A DNA stretch of 15,375 bases from CAYOVG01 sp964407285 (GCA_964407285.1 CAYOVG010000159.1:1-15375); one strand, 5' to 3'; shown: positions 6,584 to 13,014, counted from the first letter of the stretch. Numbers and translations are program-made. The notes: generated by a model not told the origin, from the letters alone.

Positions 6584-6995
6584 TCATGGCGCGGGCGATG
6601 CGGCGCCCGGCGGTCGGGTCACTACATCCGGCTCGATCAGTTCTTCTTTGAGGGCCGACAACCGACGGTTTCTGTCGCGAAGGTTCTTGATGAAGCTTTG
6701 CCGTGCCTCTTCTTCACCCAAACCTCGGTACAGTTCTCGTACTCGGCCCGGGTCTTCGGCCCAGCTACTCGGCTGCCCTGGCGTAATTCTTCCGGTCTCC
6801 GGCTTCTATGAAGCGATCGGCCGCCTTGATGTAGAGGTCGATGGCGTCGCGAGGCCGGCTTTCCCCGGTTTCCTTGGCGACACGGATGCTCAAAGCCGAC
6901 CGTTCCCGTTTTCCCGGCCAACCGGAAGAAGACAGTTTCAGGACTTTCAGAGCGGCAACGATTTGTTCTTCCAAGAGATGGATTTTCGTCAGCAA
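6584..6995 (-). pseudogene. decayed C-terminal fragment resembling SWIM zinc-finger-type protein
   Basis: Read on the minus strand, 6995 down to 6765 encodes LTKIHLLEEQIVAALK, then ALSIRVAKETGESRPRDAI and YIKAADRFIEAGDRKNYARAAE, before a TAG at 6767-6765. The theme resumes in another frame from about 6748 to a TGA at 6586-6584: GRVRELYRGLGEEEARQSF, then NLRDRNRRLSALKEELIEP. Together they match the helical C-terminal pattern of SWIM-zinc-finger family proteins as I remember it (a KNYxxAAEYLxRVRxLYRxLG core, then RxxNRRLxALKEEL). The frame break is explained by a 13-base imperfect tandem duplication (6764-6752 and 6751-6739). The TAG replaces an expected Tyr codon. The N-terminal SWIM domain is absent, so this is a remnant, not a gene. 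Confidence 0.55.
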
Positions 6996-7274
6996 TGCAG
7001 CTGTCCCTTGACGCTCATCAGAACTGACCCATATAATATGACATTGCGGATGATGTGGAGGTCCTGCCGCGGACAGGGTAGAGCGGGGTGATGCCGTTCG
7101 TTGTGCGGTGACCGGAGCGGCGGGACCTTCGGAATGCGTTGCCGGGCACTGCCCGGCAACGAGAAGAAAGGCGTTCTCCCTGGTGAATACTTCGAGCGCC
7201 TATGCGGCTTTCCCGGCGAAGTGGACGAGTTCGACGGATGCGGGGACGCGCCGGTTGTTCGCACGGTCGCCCGG
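6996..7274. other. gene-free stretch between tail cassette and pseudogene
   Basis: I see no convincing gene on either strand in these 279 bases. Apart from the palindrome at 7137-7161 the stretch is unstructured. The minus frame used by the small tail-cassette gene stays partly open here, broken by TAG at 7277-7275 and again at about 7202, and its translation becomes low-quality after the palindrome. The boundary of the phage-derived DNA probably falls in this interval, but no attachment-site duplication can be seen from one end alone. Confidence 0.4.
7137..7161. repeat. perfect inverted repeat with 12-bp arms
   Basis: CGTTGCCGGGCA (7137-7148) and TGCCCGGCAACG (7150-7161) are exact reverse complements around one central C. 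This would fold into a very stable GC-rich hairpin with a three-base loop. It lies 114 bases beyond the stop of the last tail-cassette gene, where a transcription end is expected. Neither strand has a U-tract after it. It could be a REP-like repeat, a rho-type or bidirectional stop aid, or part of a junction. Confidence 0.6.
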
Positions 7275-7445
7275 CTACTCGCCCCTGGACTTCTCTCCCT
7301 CCTTCCACTCCACGACTTCGGCCTGCAGCACTTCCTTTTTGAGGTCGGCGGCGAGTTCCACGAGCGGGGCAGGGAAGACGAGACCGGAGTTGGGGCCGAA
7401 CATCCACTCCAGAAGTTTTTTGTGTTCCTCGTTGGAGACGATCAT
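7275..7445 (-). CDS. small acidic phage-type hypothetical protein
   Basis: The minus strand encodes 56 residues, MIVSNEEHKKLLEWMFGPN to the end KEGEKSRGE, from ATG 7445-7443 to TAG 7277-7275. AGGAAA sits at the right distance upstream (complement of TTTCCT at 7450-7455). The composition is protein-like: Lys/Glu helices, one Trp pair and no low complexity. The gap to the stop of the preceding fibre gene is 39 bases, so it is the last gene of the tail operon. Phages often end fibre modules with small proteins of this size. I do not recognise the family. Beyond the TAG the same frame continues for 24 sense codons, so a longer ancestral form ended by a nonsense change is possible. Confidence 0.6.
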   Translation of the reverse strand: MIVSNEEHKKLLEWMFGPNSGLVFPAPLVELAADLKKEVLQAEVVEWKEGEKSRGE

Positions 7446-7484
7446 GATATTTTCCTAATTTGTTGGTTTGAAGGGTTGAAAGAT

Positions 7485-9083
7485 TCAAGCCGCCTCAAGC
7501 GCTGCAATGCGCGCCTCGAGAGCCGCGATTCTTTGGTCATGCGCCTTGTACCCGACCACGAGTACGACGCCGAGTTTGTCGTAGTGGACGCCTTGGACCA
7601 AGCCTTCGTTATTGTAGAAGACCAAATCCGGGTAGTAGGGTTCAACTTCTTCGGCGATGAGACCACACTCCATGTACCCCGGACAGCCGGAAAGCTCGTT
7701 CCAGGTGAATGTTACAGGACGCAGGGAAAGTATGTGGTCGGGATTGGGGGTGTAATCGGAAATATTGTCTTTGAAACGTCGGCTGGACCCATCGGTATAG
7801 ACCCATCCGTTGGAATTTCTTTTCATAACGGCTCCAGCCGCTACATACTCATAAGTCAACCCCAACTGCCCGCCAATGACAAAATTATGGTTTGTTTGCA
7901 GGCCATATACAGCGCCATTGGCATAATCGGTTATATGGTAAGAACTTTGATCACCAGGGAAGATACCCCCTGCCAGAAAAAGATTCCCGTCATAGTGGAG
8001 AGCCGCTTTTTTATTGCTTCCGCCTAACGCCCAAACAGTTCCCTGATTAGCATCCGGAGCAATGGAGAAATTTATGGTCCCTCCATTCGACCAAATGACT
8101 GTGCCTCTACTGGCAAGATAATTAGATACATAATTGTTATTGGGATCTGCCCGAAGATTGGCGTAAAATCCCAAACAGGGATTACCTCCCGGCGATAGGG
8201 TTCCTATCTCTGTAGCATAACCGGAATAGTTTGGATATCCATGCATCGCCCTGACGATTCCGTTCACATCGAGCGTTTTGCTTGGATTGGTCACTCCGGC
8301 AATGCCCACTTTTCCGCCGTACGACTGCAATGCGAGAGGGCCGCTATTAGACACGTTCATTGTAACGGCGCCTGGAGCATCCGTCGGTGTTATCGTCAAT
8401 CCATGGTAGAAATAACCAGTTCCTATAGATAGTTCGTTGTTAAAATGTCCATTTCCCATGACCGTTAATCTGGAACCTGGATTGTTTGTTCCAATCCCGA
8501 CGTTTCCACCCCTCAAAATCCTCATTTTCTCAGAGAACGTGGTCCCATCGGCAGTGCTGACAAAGCCGAACGTGATTCCGCCGGAACCGTTATCATCGGC
8601 AAACATGCGCAACTCGCTGGACCCGATTCCGAAACCCAGGCGCGTATTGCCGTTTCGGTAAAGATGAATCTGCTGCGCGTTTGTCAATGTTCCAAAAGAT
8701 AAAGGAGCTTCAGGATTCGCCGTCCCAATGCCGAGACTGGTTAAACCAGCTAAGGACCCGCCCGTGATCGCAACGGCGCTCGCGTTTTGGGCGCTCATGG
8801 TGCCGAGGCCCGTTATATCGGTATTTGCGTGCGCATGGTCCGGCAGGCTCTCCTTGACGATGCCGTAGAGCACCGAGACCAGGTTGGAGGTAAGGGTCGC
8901 TTCTTTCGTCGTTATGGAGGTCTTGTTGGTTTCGGCCTCATAGCTCGAGGATTGTACCGTGACGATCTTCGTTCCATCCGTTGCGCAATACGCCTTTACT
9001 TTGCGCCCGGACAGGAATTCGGACGTTCTGTCGTCGGCAACGGTAAAACCGCTTGAACTTACGTGTGTCGCCGCAATAGCCAT
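7485..9083 (-). CDS. phage tail fibre with C-terminal peptidase S74 (intramolecular chaperone)
   Basis: This 532-residue fibre has an N-terminal attachment-like region (1-90) and a beta-rich trimeric shaft carrying LGIGTANP (117-124), NVGIGTNNP (194-202) and VGIAGVTNPSKTLDV (259-273). A receptor-type middle follows, then an S74 domain at about 430-532. The S74 start is GSSRRFKDNI with Ser433 and Lys438 spaced as the self-cleaving Ser/Lys dyad. Asp usually follows that serine; here it is Ser434. GLIAEEVE (474-481) and a terminal coiled coil (QRIAALEARIAALEAA) are typical of the domain. S74 domains guide trimerisation and then cut themselves off. Start ATG is preceded by AAGGGA. The middle (about 7700-8750) is clearly more AT-rich than its flanks, which suggests acquisition of a receptor-binding module. 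Confidence 0.85.
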   Translation of the reverse strand: MAIAATHVSSSGFTVADDRTSEFLSGRKVKAYCATDGTKIVTVQSSSYEAETNKTSITTKEATLTSNLVSVLYGIVKESLPDHAHANTDITGLGTMSAQNASAVAITGGSLAGLTSLGIGTANPEAPLSFGTLTNAQQIHLYRNGNTRLGFGIGSSELRMFADDNGSGGITFGFVSTADGTTFSEKMRILRGGNVGIGTNNPGSRLTVMGNGHFNNELSIGTGYFYHGLTITPTDAPGAVTMNVSNSGPLALQSYGGKVGIAGVTNPSKTLDVNGIVRAMHGYPNYSGYATEIGTLSPGGNPCLGFYANLRADPNNNYVSNYLASRGTVIWSNGGTINFSIAPDANQGTVWALGGSNKKAALHYDGNLFLAGGIFPGDQSSYHITDYANGAVYGLQTNHNFVIGGQLGLTYEYVAAGAVMKRNSNGWVYTDGSSRRFKDNISDYTPNPDHILSLRPVTFTWNELSGCPGYMECGLIAEEVEPYYPDLVFYNNEGLVQGVHYDKLGVVLVVGYKAHDQRIAALEARIAALEAA

Positions 9084-9120
9084 GGAAGTATCCCTTATTC
9101 CTAATTTCTTGTGCTTTTCC

Positions 9121-9411
9121 TTATGAATATGCGCTCAGAACTTCGAGCGTGGCCGTTTCTCCGAGTCCGGACCATTCCGGCATGGTGACCGACGCCTGGA
9201 CCTTGTAGCTCCCGCTTTGATCGATGTCGCCGCTCTGCGTGACATAGCGAAGATAGCGCGTCTTACCGTTTTTGGTGATAATGGATGCATTCCAGGTCAC
9301 CAGGGTGTTGTCCGGCTTTTTGACCTTGAGACTGATGCTGGTTGCCGCGGATATGTCCGTCCCGCAGTCGACGTCGATCCTCGTTCCGACATCTCCGATG
9401 TAAATGGTCAT
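9121..9411 (-). CDS. small Ig-like/BppU-N-like phage structural protein
   Basis: This 96-residue beta-rich protein starts MTIYIGDVGTRIDVDCGTD. It includes SISLKVKKPDNTLVTWNA, a YLRYVTQSGDIDQSGSYKV segment (about 53-71) and PEWSGLGETATLEVL near the end. The pattern of LKVKKPDGT, then RYxTxxGDxDxxGxYxxQA, then GExxxxxV is seen in small phage baseplate and fibre-adaptor proteins with an immunoglobulin-like fold, such as the BppU N-terminal region. I infer that it links a fibre to the baseplate. AGGGAG 6 bases before ATG 9411-9409 is a strong ribosome site. It directly precedes the S74 fibre gene (37-base gap), so the two are likely translated from one message. Exact family unproven. Confidence 0.65.
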   Translation of the reverse strand: MTIYIGDVGTRIDVDCGTDISAATSISLKVKKPDNTLVTWNASIITKNGKTRYLRYVTQSGDIDQSGSYKVQASVTMPEWSGLGETATLEVLSAYS

Positions 9412-9503
9412 GGTTGCTCCCTATAATCGTGATGCTCGAGATTGTAATCACTTATGAAGCCGGTGTTCAGGGCTTCGGTTGGAACATTCTCGCGCGGTTA
9501 CGA

Positions 9504-9551
9504 CTGCCGGCCGCGACGCGTTGCGTTTCGACAGCGCGTCGCGGCGGGCAG
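9504..9551 (-). promoter_or_regulatory. long hairpin with 17-base arms ahead of the second fibre module
   Basis: CTGCC-G-GCCGCGACGCG (9504-9520) pairs with CGCGTCGCGGC-G-GGCAG (9535-9551). There are 16 of 17 pairs, one G-G mismatch and a 14-base loop. It lies in the 217-base gap between two phage genes. Immediately upstream on the minus strand is a perfect TATAAT. A transcript started there would carry this hairpin at or near its 5' end and lead into the Ig-like and S74 fibre genes. There is no U-tract on either side, so an intrinsic terminator is unlikely. Confidence 0.6.
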
Positions 9552-9559
9552 CCGCTTCT

Positions 9560-9565
9560 ATTATA
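9560..9565 (-). promoter_or_regulatory. -10 box TATAAT, candidate promoter for the fibre module
   Basis: The complement of ATTATA gives a consensus TATAAT on the minus strand in an unusually AT-rich patch. The -35 position 17 bases upstream is AGGTAA-like and poor, so activity might need an activator or a phage sigma factor. The predicted start falls around 9553, at the edge of the long hairpin. The motif is nearly palindromic, so a TATAAT also reads on the + strand at 9562-9567, but without a -35 or a gene to serve. Confidence 0.35.
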
Positions 9566-9628
9566 ATGAGGAAATTGTCTCTTTACCTGATGGGTCACGT
9601 AGTTTTGCGGCCGTGGGCGCCTGGAATC

Positions 9629-10015
9629 TCATGTTCTTAGGGTTGACTGAATCGATACGGTTTCCTGTACGGAAGACGGAAGCTCGACAAGCGTGTCGAT
9701 GGGCGACGCCAGGTTTTCCTTCTCACGGAGCCGGGAGTCTATCTCTATGGCCGTCTCTAGTGCCGACATAATGTTTTCCTTCGTGCAAGCACCTGATTTG
9801 ATATCACAAACAATCCCGAGTCCCGACGCCAGGTCCTTTCCGAGGCAAACGGCGGACCTGGCGGTGGTCGGGGTACAGAAGTCATGCGGATGGACCGGCA
9901 AGGCCCCATCCGTTCCGTCAGTCCATTCCTGGCAGTCCGTCTGGAGCCAACCGGTCGATACGTGGTCCGTCCACTGGTAGAAGTCGTCTTCTCCCCACTG
10001 CTCGTTCGCGGACAT
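9629..10015 (-). CDS. hypothetical phage protein in the tail-fibre region
   Basis: This 128-residue protein starts MSANEQWGEDDFYQWTDHVS. A Trp/Asp-rich opening repeats QWTD/EWTDGTD, a cysteine-containing middle includes HPHDFCTPTTARSAVCLGKD and CDIKSGACTKEN, and the end is helical, SALETAIEIDSRLREKENLA. I do not recognise a family. The start at 10015 lies 4 bases after the TAA of the preceding Tfa-like gene, so translation is probably coupled. The longer open frame to 10111 would run into that gene's coding sequence out of frame. No signal peptide or membrane segment is seen. Its position between a fibre chaperone and a second fibre module suggests an accessory tail role, which is inference only. 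Confidence 0.6.
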   Translation of the reverse strand: MSANEQWGEDDFYQWTDHVSTGWLQTDCQEWTDGTDGALPVHPHDFCTPTTARSAVCLGKDLASGLGIVCDIKSGACTKENIMSALETAIEIDSRLREKENLASPIDTLVELPSSVQETVSIQSTLRT

Positions 10016-10019
10016 GGTT

Positions 10020-10430
10020 TTATCCAAGCTCTTCGGGTTTGGCGGGTTTTTCGGGAAGTGGTTTCGATGGGTCGCCCTCGTCCGCCCGTACAATCGCCCG
10101 GAGCGCCTCACGGTATTCGATCCAGGCTGCGGGGACCGCGATCCCTCGCTCGTAGCAGCGCGTCACGACGATATCGCTATCTTCCAACCGCCCCCTCGCC
10201 TGCCCCTGGTAGAACTGCCAGGATGGAACGAAAGGGGGAGGATCGACGAGAACGGGTTTTCCATCGGGACCGGGAACAATCGCCTTGCCGGTTTTGGAGT
10301 GCTCCTGCAAGATTGCGAGGTGTTCTTCTGCGGTGATTTCAATGGCATCATTCGGGATTTCCTCGGGGGGGTGGACGTCGCTGTCGAAGAATGTGTATCC
10401 GTGTGCGTTTTTGCCAAAATATCTAACCAT
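10020..10430 (-). CDS. tail fibre assembly (Tfa)/tail assembly chaperone-like protein
   Basis: This 136-residue protein has an N-terminal part (DSDVHPPEEIPNDAIEITAE, then a linker with KAIVPGPDGKPVLVDPPP). That part matches the opening of Tfa-like fibre assembly proteins: dihg..ip.DaiEIT.eeh..Ll.....Gk.i..d..GkPvlvdPP. The C-terminal part (AAWIEYREALRAIV near 100-113, ending SKPLPEKPAKPEELG) matches the phage tail assembly chaperone/XkdW-like motif of a Tyr-Arg-x-Ala-Leu-Arg helix followed by Pro-rich residues. Such proteins help fibres fold or attach. It directly follows the coiled-coil fibre gene, the usual location for its partner. GAGGAG about 8 bases upstream of ATG 10430 is the ribosome site. 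Confidence 0.75.
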   Translation of the reverse strand: MVRYFGKNAHGYTFFDSDVHPPEEIPNDAIEITAEEHLAILQEHSKTGKAIVPGPDGKPVLVDPPPFVPSWQFYQGQARGRLEDSDIVVTRCYERGIAVPAAWIEYREALRAIVRADEGDPSKPLPEKPAKPEELG

Positions 10431-10445
10431 TTCAAATTCTCCTCG

Positions 10446-11963
10446 TTAATAGCCGATAGCTACCCAATGCAGCGTGCAATTGCCGCCGGTTGTATAATGG
10501 ATGGTATACCAAAACCAATTCAGCGTAAGATGGAGAGTGGGCGTGTCTATAAGCGTTGCAAAGGCCGTATGGTCTCCATAAAACGCCTGAAGAATCACGG
10601 CGAATACGTTGTTCGGAAACGCAATCGGAAACACTTGTTTAAATATGACATCCGGTGCGCCTACTCCGCCCCCGCCCCATTGAATGAGCAAATCCACGCC
10701 GTCCGGGCAGGCGATTTTCTGGTAGCCTGGACCGGCGATAGAGTGGGTGTTGAAGCGGTTGAGGATTGTGTTGATGGTCGAGATGCTGTTCGTATGCGAG
10801 GCGATATTGCTTTCCGCCGTGCTCGTGCGCGACGAAAGTGAGGAAATGTTGCTTGTATTCGTCGAGATACTGCTCGTGTGCGAGGAGATCGTGCTCGCGT
10901 GCGACGAAAGCGTGCTCGTGTGCGAGGAGACGGTGCTCGAAAGACTCGTAACCTGAGATTGCAGGTTGCTGACGGAGGTCTGATAGGCGTTTTGAACTTC
11001 AAACCTGGGTCCGTTGGAGTTGTAAATAACTTCTATAATCGTGTTGGCGGGGATATCTCCTGCATTCAGATTGCTCCCGTCTCGCCGAACCAATACGACG
11101 TTACCCATCCCGTTCACATTTAACACGGACACTCCCGTGTTGGCGTTCGCCGCCTTGAACAGCACTCTCATGCCGTTTGCATAGGCGGTCGGGGCCGGAG
11201 TGAGCGACACCACGTAATTATTGGCGCTTCCGGTGTCCACGGCGTAGACGTAAGAACTGTTCTGGATGCTGTCGAGCTTCGCAAACACCGCGTCGGCCTT
11301 CCTGGCGTCGTTTCGGTGGTCCACGATCATTGAACTGGTGATCGAGGCGCTCCCGCCGGTGCGGTTGATCGTTGCGAGATGGAGGGTCCAGTGAGGGAGA
11401 CCGCCTGCATCCGTGTAATCCGCCGGCGTGCTTCCGCCTTCGGCCACCTTCACCAGCCACTTGAGCTTGAGCCTGCGGGACGTTTCCATGGCCACGGTGG
11501 GATCCTCAATATCGGAATCCTGGGAGCTTCCGATCTCGTCGTACCAGCAATCGACGTAAACCTGGTCGATCCGGTCGGATGAGGGTGTGGTAAGGGCGGA
11601 TACTCCGGTTTGCGCGGTGTACTCCAGGTTGTCCTTGAGGTAGATCTGCCATCCGGCGACGCAGATATACCCCGCGCCCTCGTTCGTGCCGTCTCCACCG
11701 GTGATGGTGAAATTATTGCTCGTGTTGCCGGCCGACTGCGTGACGGCGAAGCCGTTGTAGGTGCCGTCGCCGAAAACCCGGGTGACGGCCCTCCGCATGA
11801 GAGTGAGCATTATCTCGGAATTTTCGTTCAGCTCGTCGTCCAGAAGCGGTACGGGCGTGAGCGTTCCGGGAGTTTTCATCTCTTTGAGGACGGCAACGTA
11901 GTCCTTGTCCTCGTCGAAGTTAAAGCGGCTGTACTGCCCGCCCCAGTTGGTTCCTGTCTGCAT
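10446..11963 (-). CDS. phage tail fibre with coiled-coil shaft and gp53-like C-terminal tip
   Basis: This 505-residue fibre has four parts. Residues 1-230 look like a baseplate-attachment region (TRVFGDGTYNGFAVTQSAG, DRIDQVYVDCWYDEI). Residues 240-325 form a common fibre module (YANGMRVLFKAANANTGVSVLNV, then AGDIPANTIIEVIYNSNGPR). Residues 329-404 are a Ser/Thr/His heptad coiled coil. Residues 410-505 end in FPIAFPNNVFAVILQAFYGD and NCTLHWVAIGY, the pattern of gp53-like receptor-binding tips. The coiled coil is encoded by 21-base tandem repeats. AAGGAGA precedes ATG 11963. The next gene is its likely chaperone. This corresponds in position to gene H of P2-like phages. The tip probably contacts the host surface; the receptor cannot be predicted. 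Confidence 0.82.
   Translation of the reverse strand: MQTGTNWGGQYSRFNFDEDKDYVAVLKEMKTPGTLTPVPLLDDELNENSEIMLTLMRRAVTRVFGDGTYNGFAVTQSAGNTSNNFTITGGDGTNEGAGYICVAGWQIYLKDNLEYTAQTGVSALTTPSSDRIDQVYVDCWYDEIGSSQDSDIEDPTVAMETSRRLKLKWLVKVAEGGSTPADYTDAGGLPHWTLHLATINRTGGSASITSSMIVDHRNDARKADAVFAKLDSIQNSSYVYAVDTGSANNYVVSLTPAPTAYANGMRVLFKAANANTGVSVLNVNGMGNVVLVRRDGSNLNAGDIPANTIIEVIYNSNGPRFEVQNAYQTSVSNLQSQVTSLSSTVSSHTSTLSSHASTISSHTSSISTNTSNISSLSSRTSTAESNIASHTNSISTINTILNRFNTHSIAGPGYQKIACPDGVDLLIQWGGGGVGAPDVIFKQVFPIAFPNNVFAVILQAFYGDHTAFATLIDTPTLHLTLNWFWYTIHYTTGGNCTLHWVAIGY
10849..10932 (-). repeat. 21-base tandem repeats encoding coiled-coil heptads
   Basis: Four consecutive 21-base units (10849-10869, 10870-10890, 10891-10911, 10912-10932) share a core such as GTGCTCGTGTGCGAGGAG on the + strand. 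Each encodes one seven-residue heptad of the type TLSSHAS/TISSHTS in the fibre shaft. The last two or three are the most similar. Shaft length could change by recombination in whole heptads without breaking the frame. Confidence 0.7.
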
Positions 11964-12039
11964 GAATCGTTCTCCTTGAGATGTCTTGTTGAATTGTTCT
12001 TCTGGATTGTTGTTTAGTTACCTGCACATAAAAAGCCGT

Positions 12040-12996
12040 TCATTCATAGGAAAAGTACTCCGAAAGATAGCCGTCGGCGTAAATCGAATAGTCCCAAAGC
12101 GGATAGTTCGTATCCTGCATGGGGGTCGTGGAGTCGTTCATGAGCATGTATTGCCCGTCGCCCTGCCAGATGAGACGGGGGCGGGTCCCGGCTTCCCGGA
12201 AGGAAAGCGCCGTTTCCCTGATTCCCGCATATTCCCTCAGGGTGAGCCCGCCTTTGCGTTTGTGGAGCAGCACGATTCCGAAGGTGCAGGGCTCCCCGGC
12301 GAAGGGTCCTTCCTGGTAGAGCGGGTAATCGGTGTCCTGGATGGGGGTCGAGGGGTCGTTCATCAGCAGGGAGTCCAGGGTCGATCTCCCGAGGTCCACC
12401 ACGCGGGTGTCGACTCCGGCGATCTTCTTGATGAGGTGCTCCAGCGCCCGGTTGTTGCACTTTGGGGTCTTGACGGTCTCGATGACGCGTTGTCCGTACT
12501 CATCGTCCGTTTCCATGGGGATACGCCTGATCCCGAAGAATCCCCCGAGGAAGTCCTGTATTCTTCCGTTTGCGCCCATCAGGGTGAGTTGGCGGGTCAT
12601 CTCCCGTGCGGAAGCCTTGAGGGCGGCCAGTTCGATGGAAAAAGCCTTGAGAATCGCGTAAAGCGGGTTCTGGAAGACGAAGAGCTTTCCGCCGGCGTCC
12701 AGTTCCACGTCCACCAGGCGAAGCGCCGGTTTGTCGCCGAAATCGTGGAGGTAGGCGGAAAAGCCTTCATGTCCGTCGATGGCTTCCGCGACGTTTTGGA
12801 CGGTCCCCTCGCTCAAGTCCACCTCGAAGTCGGGAGTGAACCCCTCCCCCGTGTACACGGAGAGGCGATTTCCACTCACGCTCATGCGAAGCCGCTCCTT
12901 GGCGCTGCTTGCGACAATCGCGAGTCCGGGAACCGGGTCTTTGTTGAAGCTCGGCGGGAGCGCGTCGAGCATGGCCTGCAGGGTTTTGGATACCAC
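12040..12996 (-). CDS. P2 gpI-like phage tail protein
   Basis: This 318-residue protein lies between baseplate J and the tail fibre, the position of gene I in P2-like phages. A middle segment typical of gpI-like tail proteins reads GANGRIQDFLGGFFGIRRIP, then METDDEYGQRVIETVKTPKC and NNRALEHLIKKIAGV (about residues 141-195). The N-terminal half (KTLQAMLDALPPSFNKDPVP onwards) is less typical. I place the start at GTG 12996-12994, with AAGGAG 6 bases upstream; a longer in-frame version to 13218 would translate intergenic repeats. The C-terminal third contains a repeated 16-residue segment, LMNDPSTPIQDTDYPL (211-226) and LMNDSTTPMQDTNYPL (285-300). Role: tail tip or baseplate-to-fibre connection, inferred from family and order. 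Confidence 0.75.
   Translation of the reverse strand: MVSKTLQAMLDALPPSFNKDPVPGLAIVASSAKERLRMSVSGNRLSVYTGEGFTPDFEVDLSEGTVQNVAEAIDGHEGFSAYLHDFGDKPALRLVDVELDAGGKLFVFQNPLYAILKAFSIELAALKASAREMTRQLTLMGANGRIQDFLGGFFGIRRIPMETDDEYGQRVIETVKTPKCNNRALEHLIKKIAGVDTRVVDLGRSTLDSLLMNDPSTPIQDTDYPLYQEGPFAGEPCTFGIVLLHKRKGGLTLREYAGIRETALSFREAGTRPRLIWQGDGQYMLMNDSTTPMQDTNYPLWDYSIYADGYLSEYFSYE
12097..12366 (-). repeat. internal direct repeat in the gpI-like gene
   Basis: Segments 12366-12319 and 12144-12097 encode near-identical 16-residue stretches (LMND-S/T-TP-QDT-YPL) 74 residues apart. Their DNA is also similar, which points to duplication rather than convergence. The repeat may be a small structural or fibre-docking element at the C-terminus. 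Confidence 0.6.
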
Positions 12997-13014
12997 TTGC
13001 GTCTCCTTGGATGC

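Noticed and set aside
6581..6811. + strand open frame after AAGGAGG downstream of cobA-hemD
   Set aside because: It is the antisense of the decayed SWIM-type fragment, and the translation is Arg/Phe/Ser-rich with no family signal.
7275..7277. Pyrrolysine or recoded TAG in the phage region
   Set aside because: The baseplate gene at 14514 ends normally with TAG, no suppressor tRNA is visible, and the translation after the second TAG is not convincing.
7446..7484. intrinsic terminator after the S74 fibre gene
   Set aside because: TTGAA/TTCAA pairs form only a weak AT stem, and the small gene with its own ribosome site follows immediately.
7101..8027. 308-residue + strand open frame
   Set aside because: It is antisense to the S74 domain and the small terminal gene, both supported by motifs and ribosome sites.
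9562..9567. + strand promoter from TATAAT
   Set aside because: No -35 element at suitable spacing and no + strand gene follows.
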